64,000 nucleotides of DNA. Source: Shewanella fodinae (lineage in GTDB: Bacteria; Pseudomonadota; Gammaproteobacteria; Enterobacterales; Shewanellaceae). Below are positions 46,303-53,691 of the stretch, piece by piece; positions within the stretch are counted from its first letter, which is position 1, and every line of letters starts with the position of its first letter. The stretch is taken from positions 1 to 64,000 of the forward strand of contig NZ_BMXW01000012.1 of NCBI RefSeq assembly GCF_014651955.1. The letters are read 5' to 3'. A program made the position numbers and the translations under genes. The notes beneath the pieces are model-generated. The model was not told the origin of the DNA, did not search any database, and saw only the letters and a program-made list of their open reading frames with translations.

Positions 46303-48555
46303 ATGGGACATTTGTCTCGGACTAAAACCATGCTGTCACTTGCCGTATTAGGAACCTTAGTCACCAGCCAAACAGCTGTTGCCGATGAGGTCGGCAACAT
46401 TGAGAAAATTACCGTAATGGGGGAGAAAACCCGCCGCTCTATTCAAGATACTGCGGCGAGCGTAGATGTGACTACTGCACTCAAACTGGAGCAGGAAAAT
46501 ATTCAATCGCTGTATGACATTCTTAATAAAACTCCCAATATTTCGCAGATGTACGGCAATCGTGGTTTTACCATTCGTGGTATTAGTAATGAATCGGGGG
46601 CTGATAATCCCCTCGCATCTATTTATGTAGATGGTGTGCCGTTGCCCAATCAGATCAGCGACACTGGCCCCAGTGATCTCTGGGATGTTGCGCAGGTTGA
46701 AGTGCTGCGGGGACCGCAATCTACCATCCAGGGGGAAAATGCGCTGGCGGGGGCTGTGGTGATTAAAACCGAAGATCCTACGATGGACTGGAGTGGCCGC
46801 GCGCGCGTGCAATGGTCTGATCCTGATGACAAGCGTATGTCGGTTGCCGTTGCTGGGCCATTGATTGAAGACGAGCTAGCGTTTCGCTTCGCGGCAGATA
46901 AGCGTCTGTTTGAAGGGTTTACAGATAACATCACCCACGGTGGCAAAGAAGATGAACTCAATTCTTTGATGCTTAGAGGAAAACTATTGTGGACTCCGAC
47001 CGCAGTTGATGGTTTGAAAGTACTGCTCAGCTATACCCGGGACGATCGCGATGGTCCATACATGTACACCTACAATCGGCGCGATCTTGCTGGCAGAGTG
47101 AATACCTCTAATCGTGATAACCGTTCCGACGCTGTCACCGAGTTGGCGTCGTTAAATGTGGAGTATCAGTTAAACAATCGCTGGCAGCTCTCGTCTGTTA
47201 CGTCCTACAGTAAATCAGATGTGGATCGCATTTACGATGTCGATTTGCGCGCCGAGGACATCAACTATGGGAACCAAGACAGCCACTATAAAGTGTTCAC
47301 CCAAGAACTTCGCGCTAACTACCAAGGAGAAGCGCTGAGTGGATTGGTCGGGCTCTATGCCGCCAAACATGATAACCATAGCTTGCTCGGTAGCCTGACC
47401 AATATCGATACCCCGGTGACAACTATTGCTACCTTGCTGCAAGGATATGGTCTCGATAGCAGCTCGGCCACTTCAGTTGCCAACCTTTATGGTTCGGCAC
47501 TGCCACAAATTCCGGTAGATTACCAATCGCTTAACGACAGCACATCAGAAAACCAGGCAGTGTTCGCCGATATGGAGTATCGCTTGAACAGTCGCTGGAG
47601 CCTGCAAGCGGGTTTCCGCTATGACCATCAGCAGTATCGGTTCAGTGCCAATACTGATTCCAGTTTTGCCGGGATGCTGCCCGAACCAACGCTTTTTGGT
47701 GCCGAAGGCAGCCTCCTTTATCAACTGGCGGGGGGCATTAATAATGCCGTATTGGGATTAGTGGCACAGGCCAGCGGCAGTAGTCCCGAAACTGAGACAA
47801 CCACCGATACCTTTCTGCCTAAGATTGGTGCCCGTTTTAACATTGATGACAACACGTCTATTACTGCCACATACCAGCGCGCTTACCGCTCGGGGGGCAG
47901 TAGCCTGAATATCGCCCGTAGTACGGTCGTGGCTTATGACCCGGAATATACCGACAACTATGAGCTGGCCTGGCGGCAATCCTTGCCCGCCATCGATGGG
48001 GTATTCAATGCCAACCTGTATTATGTAAATTGGACAGACAAACAGGTTACTGCCAATTTTGGCCTCAACAGTTATGACTACAATACGGTCAATGCCGGTA
48101 AAGCCCATTTGTACGGCGTAGAAACCTCCTTCAAACAGCAATTGACGCAAGACATCGACTGGTATCTGTCATACAGCTATTCTCAAACCGAATTTGATGA
48201 TTTTGATTCCATAGTGAATGGCACTACCACTAGCTATGCCGGTGAGGCGTTCAGTTACGCGCCAAATCACACTGCCGCCGCTGGGGTTAACATCTATGTT
48301 ACTGACCATCTCAGCTGGAATCTGAATGCCAATTACCGTAGCAAGGTATATACAGATATGGGCATTGATCGTACCCGCGTGTCTTCACGAACCCTGTTTA
48401 ATACGCGTATTGCCTATGATAAGGGCGACTGGAGTGCCTACCTGTTCGCCAACAATCTGTTCGATCAAAATTATGTGCAATATTTGCGGGACGATGTGGA
48501 TGTCATTTCCGGGGCGCCACGGGTGATTGGTATCGGGGCGGAACTGCGTTGGTAA
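46303..48555 (+). CDS. TonB-dependent outer-membrane receptor (probable siderophore)
   Basis: A 750-residue receptor with signal peptide (about 1-27), TonB box-like EKITVMG (about 34-40), plug domain (about 45-165, including GFTIRGISNES, IYVDGVPLP and VEVLRGPQST) and a 22-strand barrel ending in GAELRW. A ferric-siderophore ligand is suggested by the Fur box and PepSY partner upstream; the ligand itself cannot be read. A 129-base spacer with a small GCAATG/CATTGC hairpin separates it from the previous gene. Confidence 0.9.
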   Translation: MGHLSRTKTMLSLAVLGTLVTSQTAVADEVGNIEKITVMGEKTRRSIQDTAASVDVTTALKLEQENIQSLYDILNKTPNISQMYGNRGFTIRGISNESGADNPLASIYVDGVPLPNQISDTGPSDLWDVAQVEVLRGPQSTIQGENALAGAVVIKTEDPTMDWSGRARVQWSDPDDKRMSVAVAGPLIEDELAFRFAADKRLFEGFTDNITHGGKEDELNSLMLRGKLLWTPTAVDGLKVLLSYTRDDRDGPYMYTYNRRDLAGRVNTSNRDNRSDAVTELASLNVEYQLNNRWQLSSVTSYSKSDVDRIYDVDLRAEDINYGNQDSHYKVFTQELRANYQGEALSGLVGLYAAKHDNHSLLGSLTNIDTPVTTIATLLQGYGLDSSSATSVANLYGSALPQIPVDYQSLNDSTSENQAVFADMEYRLNSRWSLQAGFRYDHQQYRFSANTDSSFAGMLPEPTLFGAEGSLLYQLAGGINNAVLGLVAQASGSSPETETTTDTFLPKIGARFNIDDNTSITATYQRAYRSGGSSLNIARSTVVAYDPEYTDNYELAWRQSLPAIDGVFNANLYYVNWTDKQVTANFGLNSYDYNTVNAGKAHLYGVETSFKQQLTQDIDWYLSYSYSQTEFDDFDSIVNGTTTSYAGEAFSYAPNHTAAAGVNIYVTDHLSWNLNANYRSKVYTDMGIDRTRVSSRTLFNTRIAYDKGDWSAYLFANNLFDQNYVQYLRDDVDVISGAPRVIGIGAELRW

Positions 48556-48584
48556 CAGATTAAAAAGTAGTATTTTCCATCGAT

Positions 48585-48610
48585 GGAGCGTGAGGCGCAG
48601 CTCGCGTTCC
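48585..48610 (+). terminator. Hairpin after the TonB receptor gene
   Basis: GGAGCGTGAG and CTCGCGTTCC pair over ten bases in RNA (two G-U pairs) around GCGCAG, followed by TCTTCTC. It lies 30 bases after the receptor stop and may be a weak terminator. Confidence 0.5.
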
Positions 48611-48625
48611 TCTTCTCAAACAAGC

Positions 48626-48677
48626 GGCTTTGATGTGATGGACGCACCTCCTTTCTAGCGTCCATCACATCAAAGCC
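48626..48677. repeat. Perfect 20-base inverted repeat with 12-base loop
   Basis: GGCTTTGATGTGATGGACGC (48626-48645) and its exact complement (48658-48677) flank ACCTCCTTTCTA. No T tract follows on either strand. The loop reads CCTCC on the plus strand (anti-Shine-Dalgarno-like) and AAGGAGGT on the minus strand (Shine-Dalgarno-like). Confidence 0.9.
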
Positions 48678-48982
48678 CATACAAGCCTGGGATCGGAGTT
48701 GAGCTATTTATCTCTTGCGTTGTTGGTGGATGGTTTGATTATCAACAATATAGGGCTTGCCTTTGCTCCGTCAATGGAAGGCTCTAAGAAGCGTACTACC
48801 TTCCAGCTATCTCCTGGTTTTCAGTGACAGTGACCGGCCTTAAAGGCAGTCACGGCTGAGATTGCCAACACTAACACCATCTATGGTAGTAGGTGGTTTT
48901 TTACTCGTCATTAATAATGTGATTTGTCTACGGTAAGCAGAGCATTTTCGCGATGTGCATATTCATTAATCGCTGACGATGA

Positions 48983-49903
48983 CTATTTGGGTGTCGGATA
49001 CGGAATGAACTCCTTGTCATCGTCTGGTACCAGCGGGAATGCCATCGCCAACCACTGTTGTTTTGCTTGTTCAATCCGTTCCTTGCGACTAGACACAAAA
49101 TTCCAATCGATATAGCGATGGCCGAGTGGATCTCCTCCAATAATGGCTATTTGAGTGTCTTGGCTGGCAGTTACAATTAAGCTGGGTGTGGCATCAAGGA
49201 TGGCCATATCGTGTTCGGCAATCACAGTGTTTTTGAGCGACACTTCACCATTGACCACGTATAAACCCAGCTCGCGGGCTTCTGGCAGTTGCAGTGATTG
49301 CCCCTGTCGCAGTTGGGCTTCTACATACAAAGTGCTGCTGAAGGTTTTGACGGGCGAGGTGACCCCATAAGCGCTGCCAATCATCACCCGTAGCGGCACG
49401 CCATCCTGTTGCAGTTGCGGCAAAGTCGACGCAGGATAGTGATAGAAGGCCGGCGCCGTTTCTTCATCCTGCTCTGGTAATGCCAGCCACAGTTGTATGC
49501 CATTCAATTGATGGACGCTATTGTGAATCTCTGCCGTTTCCCGCTCGGAATGTACCATGCCACTGCCAGTCACCATCAAATTGATATCTCCTGGGCGGAT
49601 TGCTTGCACACTACCAATGGAATCCCGGTGCAGGATTTCGCCATGAAATAGGTAAGTGACCGTCGCGATATTGATGTGAGGATGGGGTCTAACATTTATG
49701 CCTTCTCCCGCAGCAAAGGTTGCTGGCCCCATATGATCGAAAAATATCCAAGGGCCGACCTGACGTATCTGTTGATTAGGCAGTGCCCGGCGGACACTGA
49801 AACCGCCGAGATCTTTATCTTTCGGATGGATAATTTGCGTTATGGCACCACATCCCTGATGGATGTCGCATTGGCTGGAAGTGGATTGCTGCAGATTGCT
49901 CAT
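48983..49903 (-). CDS. Pirin family protein
   Basis: A 306-residue bicupin of the pirin family. The N-terminal cupin has the metal-binding His residues in RPHPHINIATVTYLFHGEILHRDS-like order (about residues 70-95) and Glu in HSERETAE. The C-terminal pirin domain follows. Some members act as quercetin dioxygenases, others as regulators; the role here is unknown. I start at 49903 (MSNLQQS), where AAGGAG is 7 bases upstream. Confidence 0.88.
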   Translation of the reverse strand: MSNLQQSTSSQCDIHQGCGAITQIIHPKDKDLGGFSVRRALPNQQIRQVGPWIFFDHMGPATFAAGEGINVRPHPHINIATVTYLFHGEILHRDSIGSVQAIRPGDINLMVTGSGMVHSERETAEIHNSVHQLNGIQLWLALPEQDEETAPAFYHYPASTLPQLQQDGVPLRVMIGSAYGVTSPVKTFSSTLYVEAQLRQGQSLQLPEARELGLYVVNGEVSLKNTVIAEHDMAILDATPSLIVTASQDTQIAIIGGDPLGHRYIDWNFVSSRKERIEQAKQQWLAMAFPLVPDDDKEFIPYPTPK

Positions 49904-50498
49904 TTTACACTCCTTGTCGGTTGATCCATGTTGGTAACGGTCTGAAGTCTTGTTCATATTAGCATCAATTGATTCACTGTCAGTAAAGCTCAGTTTTGAT
50001 CTTCAGAGCAATCTGCAAATTGCGGGTGACTAACTATGAACATCGCCCAGCAACTGGCCATTGACTTAGTCGTTGAGCAATGCCGTTTGCCTTTAACTGT
50101 GACACCTTTCTGCTCTGAGCGCTCAATACCTTGAATGCGCTGGTCAACGTGGTCGCTGGTAGTCTTGAGGTGTCAGTGTAAACGGCTGTCCCCGCAATTT
50201 CGCAGTACCTGCTTGGTAAAAGTTCCATAGAGATTTTTGCCGACGGGCAGAGTGGCTCTGCCGGGATAGCTTTAACACTTGCTATAAACTTAGCTGTGCC
50301 TGTCACCGTCAATGGTAAGTCAATAGCGTGAAGGTGCCACGTTAGCGCTGACAGACATGGGCCATCTGGTGTCGTTTAACATGCGCATATTTTTTAACGT
50401 TAGTGCAACAAAAGTACTGTTCATGCTGAGAAACTTGGCGCAGAATCGAATCTTTCACCAATAAATGCTGGTGAGCTTCCCCGGTTTAAGAGGTTTAT
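49904..50498. other. Largely non-coding spacer, pirin to ppnP
   Basis: Nearly 600 bases without an intact gene. It contains a broken plus-strand frame at 50080-50331, listed separately. The last 100 bases hold the ppnP leader. I see no strong promoter or terminator. Confidence 0.55.
50080..50331 (+). pseudogene. Broken reading frame of unknown family
   Basis: One plus-strand frame reads protein-like sequence interrupted by TGA and TAA: ALNTLNALVNVVAGSLEVSV, then TAVPAISQYLLGKSSIEIFA and DGQSGSAGIALTLAINLAVP followed by VTVNGKSIA and a stop. The segments keep one frame across two stops, which suggests recent point decay. I do not recognise the family. Confidence 0.35.
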
Positions 50499-50813
50499 AT
50501 GGCAGAGTTTCAGCAAGTCTCTGTGGCGAAAAAAGCCAATATCTATTTTGATGGCAAAGTGACCAGTCGCAAGCTGACATTTGCGGATGGTTCAGTCAAA
50601 ACCCTGGGCATCATGCTGCCGGGGGAATATCAGTTTGGCACCGATGCGCCAGAACTGATGCAGATCCAGGCCGGAGCACTGGATGTGCTGCTACCCGGTG
50701 GCGAGCAGTGGTTAACCGTAACCGCGGGTGAGCAGTTTGCGGTACCGGGTAACAGCAGCTTTTCATTAAAAGTGCACAGTGTCACCGATTATTGCTGCTC
50801 TTATCTGAAATAA
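50499..50813 (+). CDS. ppnP: Pyrimidine/purine nucleoside phosphorylase PpnP
   Basis: Small cupin enzyme that phosphorolyses several nucleosides to base and ribose 1-phosphate. The 104 residues match YaiE/PpnP, with ANIYFDGKVTSRKLTFADG, KTLGIMLPGEYQFGTDAPE and FAVPGNSSFSLKV. It ends 17 bases before the next gene, with which it probably forms an operon. Confidence 0.92.
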   Translation: MAEFQQVSVAKKANIYFDGKVTSRKLTFADGSVKTLGIMLPGEYQFGTDAPELMQIQAGALDVLLPGGEQWLTVTAGEQFAVPGNSSFSLKVHSVTDYCCSYLK

Positions 50814-50830
50814 TCGATGGAGAGCAAACA

Positions 50831-51220
50831 ATGGCACAGGATAAATATACCCAAGGGTTAGCGATACGGCGGGCAGTGCTGGGGGATGCTTATGTTGATA
50901 ACTCGCTGAAAAATGCCACTGACTTCACTCGGCCGCTACAAGCGTTGATCACCGCCAATTGTTGGGGAGAAATCTGGAGCAGTGAGGTGATCCCACCTCG
51001 GACTCGCAGTCTGATCACTATCGCAACACTGGTGGCGTTGCGTGCTAGCGAAGAGATTAAAGTGCATGTGCGCGGGGCATTGCGTAATGGTTGTAGTGTT
51101 GCCGAAATTCAGGATGTATTGCTGCAGACCACCGTTTATTGCGGGGTGCCAGCGGGGATCGAAGCCTTTCGCGCTGCAAAAGAGGTGATTGAGCAATGGC
51201 AGCAGGAACCGTCTGAATAA
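50831..51220 (+). CDS. Carboxymuconolactone decarboxylase family protein
   Basis: A 129-residue helical protein of the CMD/AhpD superfamily, closest in look to 4-carboxymuconolactone decarboxylase (PcaC type): GEIWSSEVIPPRTRSLITIA, ELKVHVRGALRNG-like EIKVHVRGALRNGCSVAEI, and LLQTTVYCGVPAGIEAF. The CxxC of AhpD peroxidases is absent. No protocatechuate genes are nearby, so the substrate is open. I start at 50831, 8 bases after GGAG. Confidence 0.88.
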   Translation: MAQDKYTQGLAIRRAVLGDAYVDNSLKNATDFTRPLQALITANCWGEIWSSEVIPPRTRSLITIATLVALRASEEIKVHVRGALRNGCSVAEIQDVLLQTTVYCGVPAGIEAFRAAKEVIEQWQQEPSE

Positions 51221-51253
51221 CGCCACAGTATTTAGTTGTAGTAAGGAGCCGTA

Positions 51254-51769
51254 ATGTTAGACATCAGGGCGTTTACTGAGGCAGATTTTCCAGCTGTCTG
51301 CGCCATTTATCAGCAAGGTATTGCGAGTGGTAAAGCGACATTTCAGGTCGCCAACAAAAGCTGGCAAGAGTGGGACGGCTCCATGCTGCCGCAGTGTCGG
51401 CTGGTGGCCGTATCTGGTGACAACATACTGGGGTGGGCGGCGCTGTCTGCAGTATCGGCGCGGCCAGTATATGCCGGAGTTGCGGAAGTCAGCATCTATG
51501 TGGCTAATGAAGCTAAACAGCGCGGTGTGGGTTCGGCCTTGATGCATCGTCTTATCGATGATTCGGAAGCGGCTGGTTTCTGGACCTTACAAGCTGGGAT
51601 TTTCAGTGAAAACCTTGCCAGTATTGCACTGCACCAAAAGTATGGCTTTAAACTGCTGGGGATCCGCGAAAAACTCGGACAGTTGCATGGTGTCTGGCGC
51701 GATGTTGCCTTTATGGAACGTCGCAGTCAGCGCGTGGGCTTGCCAGCAATCGTTGAACAGGCGGTGTAA
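51254..51769 (+). CDS. GNAT N-acetyltransferase (phosphinothricin/MnaT type)
   Basis: A 171-residue acetyltransferase. The acetyl-CoA loop is QRGVGSALMHRLI. The N-terminal IRAFTEADFPAVCAIYQQGIASG and C-terminal NLASIALHQKYGFKLLG and HGVWRDVAFMERR segments match the phosphinothricin/methionine-sulfone acetyltransferase group. The natural substrate is not known. AAGGAG lies 6 bases upstream of the ATG. Confidence 0.88.
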   Translation: MLDIRAFTEADFPAVCAIYQQGIASGKATFQVANKSWQEWDGSMLPQCRLVAVSGDNILGWAALSAVSARPVYAGVAEVSIYVANEAKQRGVGSALMHRLIDDSEAAGFWTLQAGIFSENLASIALHQKYGFKLLGIREKLGQLHGVWRDVAFMERRSQRVGLPAIVEQAV

Positions 51770-51832
51770 TCAAGCAAGTTTTCTAAATTAAGCCATAATA
51801 ATATCAAAGAGATAAGCCTTGTGAGGCGCGCT

Positions 51833-52132
51833 ATGAAAAAGGCTGTATTGATCGTGGCCGCATTACTGGTGATTGCTTGGTTACTGACCGGGTTGTTTGT
51901 CTGGCGAGAAGCGCGGAATGAGGTAGTTTTTCTCTGCGGCAATTTTACCCCTGGCGTCAGTAAAACCTCAGTGCTTAGACAATTGGCAACCGGCGAGTTT
52001 TTACGCCTGTCCGTGCAGTCGTTGAACGATGGCAGTCGCATAGTGGCCGATAGCCCTTACACCTTAGGGTATTATCGTTGTGTGATTGAGTTTGACAGCA
52101 ACGACAAGGTGCGCCGAGCATCGCTTGAGTAA
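51833..52132 (+). CDS. Small membrane-anchored protein of unknown function
   Basis: A 99-residue protein with one N-terminal helix (about 4-22, VLIVAALLVIAWLLTGLFV) and a small domain predicted periplasmic, with two cysteines (FLCGNF and YYRCVIEF) that could form a disulfide. I start at 51833 because GAGG is 6 bases upstream. The family is not recognised. Confidence 0.7.
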   Translation: MKKAVLIVAALLVIAWLLTGLFVWREARNEVVFLCGNFTPGVSKTSVLRQLATGEFLRLSVQSLNDGSRIVADSPYTLGYYRCVIEFDSNDKVRRASLE

Positions 52133-52693
52133 TTTGAAGTCTACACTATTGCGGCTCAACACCCGCTCTGTATGTAAAACATTCGCCACAGCTTGGGGGG
52201 GGAGTACACATAATCTCCACCATGAATAGCGAACGGTTCCAGCGCTGTTGTGACTATTGGCATACTGTGGTTTGGTCGCTGAAATTAGCGGCAATCGTGT
52301 TGTGTGCCGTTGGAGCAATCTCCCACCATTACCAGCCGCGGCGAGTTCATCGTCGCTTGATGGCTACATTTCTTACCTATGACATCGGCTCACATCGCTG
52401 ACAGTAAGCCATCTGTGGCCTTTTATTGTGACGATATAGCGGTTGCCACTTGGCCTCTGCGGCTGATTGCAGAGCAGGGGGCTTTGTCTAGATTAACTCT
52501 TAGATGGTGTTGTTGCGGGTGGAGCCGAAATTATCGGTAGTTGGCCGGTTGATGGCGAGCGAATCAACTAATGAGCAACCGGGCTGGACGACCGCTTTAT
52601 TGGGAAGGTTATCGATAACGTAGTCGGGGAGCTTCAGCGATGGCCGAGTGGCAACTTGTAGCATTCAGTTGCAGACGGTGTTGGCGCTGTAAC
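52133..52693. other. Non-coding spacer with a gene remnant
   Basis: About 560 bases with no intact gene. A G-run (GGGGGGGG, 52195-52202) and a flavodoxin-like remnant at 52503-52661 are the only notable contents. Confidence 0.55.
52503..52661 (+). pseudogene. Possible flavodoxin C-terminal remnant
   Basis: The frame reads DGVVAGGAEIIGSWPVDGER, then IN and two stop codons, then ATGLDDRFIGKVIDNVVGEL. The order GAxIxGxWPxDGx ... DxxFxGxxID-N resembles the C-terminal third of flavodoxins (GAxIVGxWxTEGY ... DGKFVGLxIDEDNQ). The two stops and lack of the FMN loop make it a pseudogene if correct. Confidence 0.4.
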
Positions 52694-52966
52694 TCAGCGC
52701 CCAGATTTTAGTTTTTTCATAAATAGTTTAAATTGTGGGCCAAATTCGCTGAACAGCGGATGTTGACGTTCTGCCAGCATCACTTCGCTAAACAGTTTCA
52801 AACCCACGATAAAACCTTGGGTTTGCTCATGGCTGAAATCCAAGCGGTCATCTACTTTGTCCAGAATAGCAAAGATGTCGTCATGGTTAGTGGTATCAAA
52901 GCTCATCTGTTGCACTGCGGTATTGTCTACCATTTTTTCGACCGTAATACGATATTGGTGCGCCAT
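52694..52966 (-). CDS. DUF3861 family protein
   Basis: A 90-residue soluble protein of the DUF3861 family, with HQYRITVEKM, NHDDIFAILDKV and SEVMLAERQHPLFSEFGPQFKLFM. Function is unknown. I start at 52966 (MAHQYRI). It is divergent from a marR-type gene with two operator-like palindromes between them, so it is the likely target of that regulator. Confidence 0.85.
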   Translation of the reverse strand: MAHQYRITVEKMVDNTAVQQMSFDTTNHDDIFAILDKVDDRLDFSHEQTQGFIVGLKLFSEVMLAERQHPLFSEFGPQFKLFMKKLKSGR

Positions 52967-53014
52967 AGGAAAATTCCCGCTGTGATTCGTCACCGTCACA
53001 GTTTTGTTTTATAG

Positions 53015-53039
53015 ATTTAGTTGATAAAATCAATTAAAT
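53015..53039. promoter_or_regulatory. MarR-type operator-like palindrome 1
   Basis: ATTTAGTTGAT-AAA-ATCAATTAAAT is a 25-base palindrome with a single mismatched pair outside the centre, sharing the core TTGATAAA-TCAA with the second site. Confidence 0.65.
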
Positions 53040-53047
53040 CCCGATTA

Positions 53048-53062
53048 GTTGATAAAGTCAAC
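53048..53062. promoter_or_regulatory. MarR-type operator-like palindrome 2
   Basis: GTTGA-TAAAG-TCAAC ends 2 bases before the marR start codon, where a ribosome site would be. Its centre is 28 bases from the centre of site 1. Occupancy would block both transcription and initiation of marR. Confidence 0.65.
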
Positions 53063-53064
53063 CA

Positions 53065-53487
53065 ATGAATATCAATCAATCCCTGTTTGCGTTGCTCGAA
53101 TCGCACAAAGCCGCCTTGCAAAAACGGTTTAACCGTGAGCTGCCAGAAATGTCATTGCTATATTTTCGCGTGCTGCGGCAAGTGGGGGCGGGGTACGGTA
53201 TTACCCCTCAGTCAGTAGCGCAGAAGCTGCACCGTGATAAGGCTCAGGTCACCCGTTTGGTGGTTGAAATGGAGCAGCAAGGACTGCTACAGAAGCTCCC
53301 GCATCCGCAGGATCGCCGTAGTGTATTACTGCAACTAACGGCCAAAGGCGCTTCCTGTCTGGCGCAGGCTGACGTGTTACAACAGCAAGTGGTGAGCAAG
53401 ATGACGTTAGGCATCTCCACATCACAACTACAACAGCTAGATGAGGTACTGCAACAGATGCGTGAGAATCTGCACTCTGCGGATTAG
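53065..53487 (+). CDS. MarR family transcriptional regulator
   Basis: A 140-residue winged-helix regulator. The recognition region is GITPQSVAQKLHRDKAQVTRLVVEMEQQG-like (about 50-75), followed by the wing HPQDRRSVLLQLTAKG with the conserved D-x-R. No Shine-Dalgarno precedes the ATG, as an operator-like palindrome occupies that place. Ligand unknown. Confidence 0.9.
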   Translation: MNINQSLFALLESHKAALQKRFNRELPEMSLLYFRVLRQVGAGYGITPQSVAQKLHRDKAQVTRLVVEMEQQGLLQKLPHPQDRRSVLLQLTAKGASCLAQADVLQQQVVSKMTLGISTSQLQQLDEVLQQMRENLHSAD

Positions 53488-53691
53488 TGCTGACAAATGT
53501 TGCCGGGTATCGGTTGGATGGAACCTGCTGTCTTGATTGGAAAAAATGACAATATATCAACCTGTGACTTGATCTGTTTTGCACTATGCTAAAAGAGCTT
53601 AGCTGTTTGTTGAATTTTTGGACTTTCTGGCCGCAAAATAACCTTATTAGCGTTAGTGTTTTTCAGCCTTAGCTTGACAAGGACACAGTCA

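Larger units (their letters stand above)
48556..48982. other. Spacer after the TonB receptor with strong hairpins
   Basis: No complete gene. The first 120 bases hold a TCCATCGATGGA palindrome (48576-48587) and two hairpins listed separately. Beyond 48680 a minus-strand open stretch (roughly 48712-48815) encodes about 33 codons without start or family match. Confidence 0.6.

Noticed and set aside
48685-48830. Minus-strand open stretch of about 33 codons as a gene
   Set aside because: No start codon, no ribosome site and no recognised family; listed only as spacer content.
50034-50312. A 92-residue minus-strand gene
   Set aside because: No ribosome site or family features; the plus strand in the same place has more protein-like sequence, although broken.
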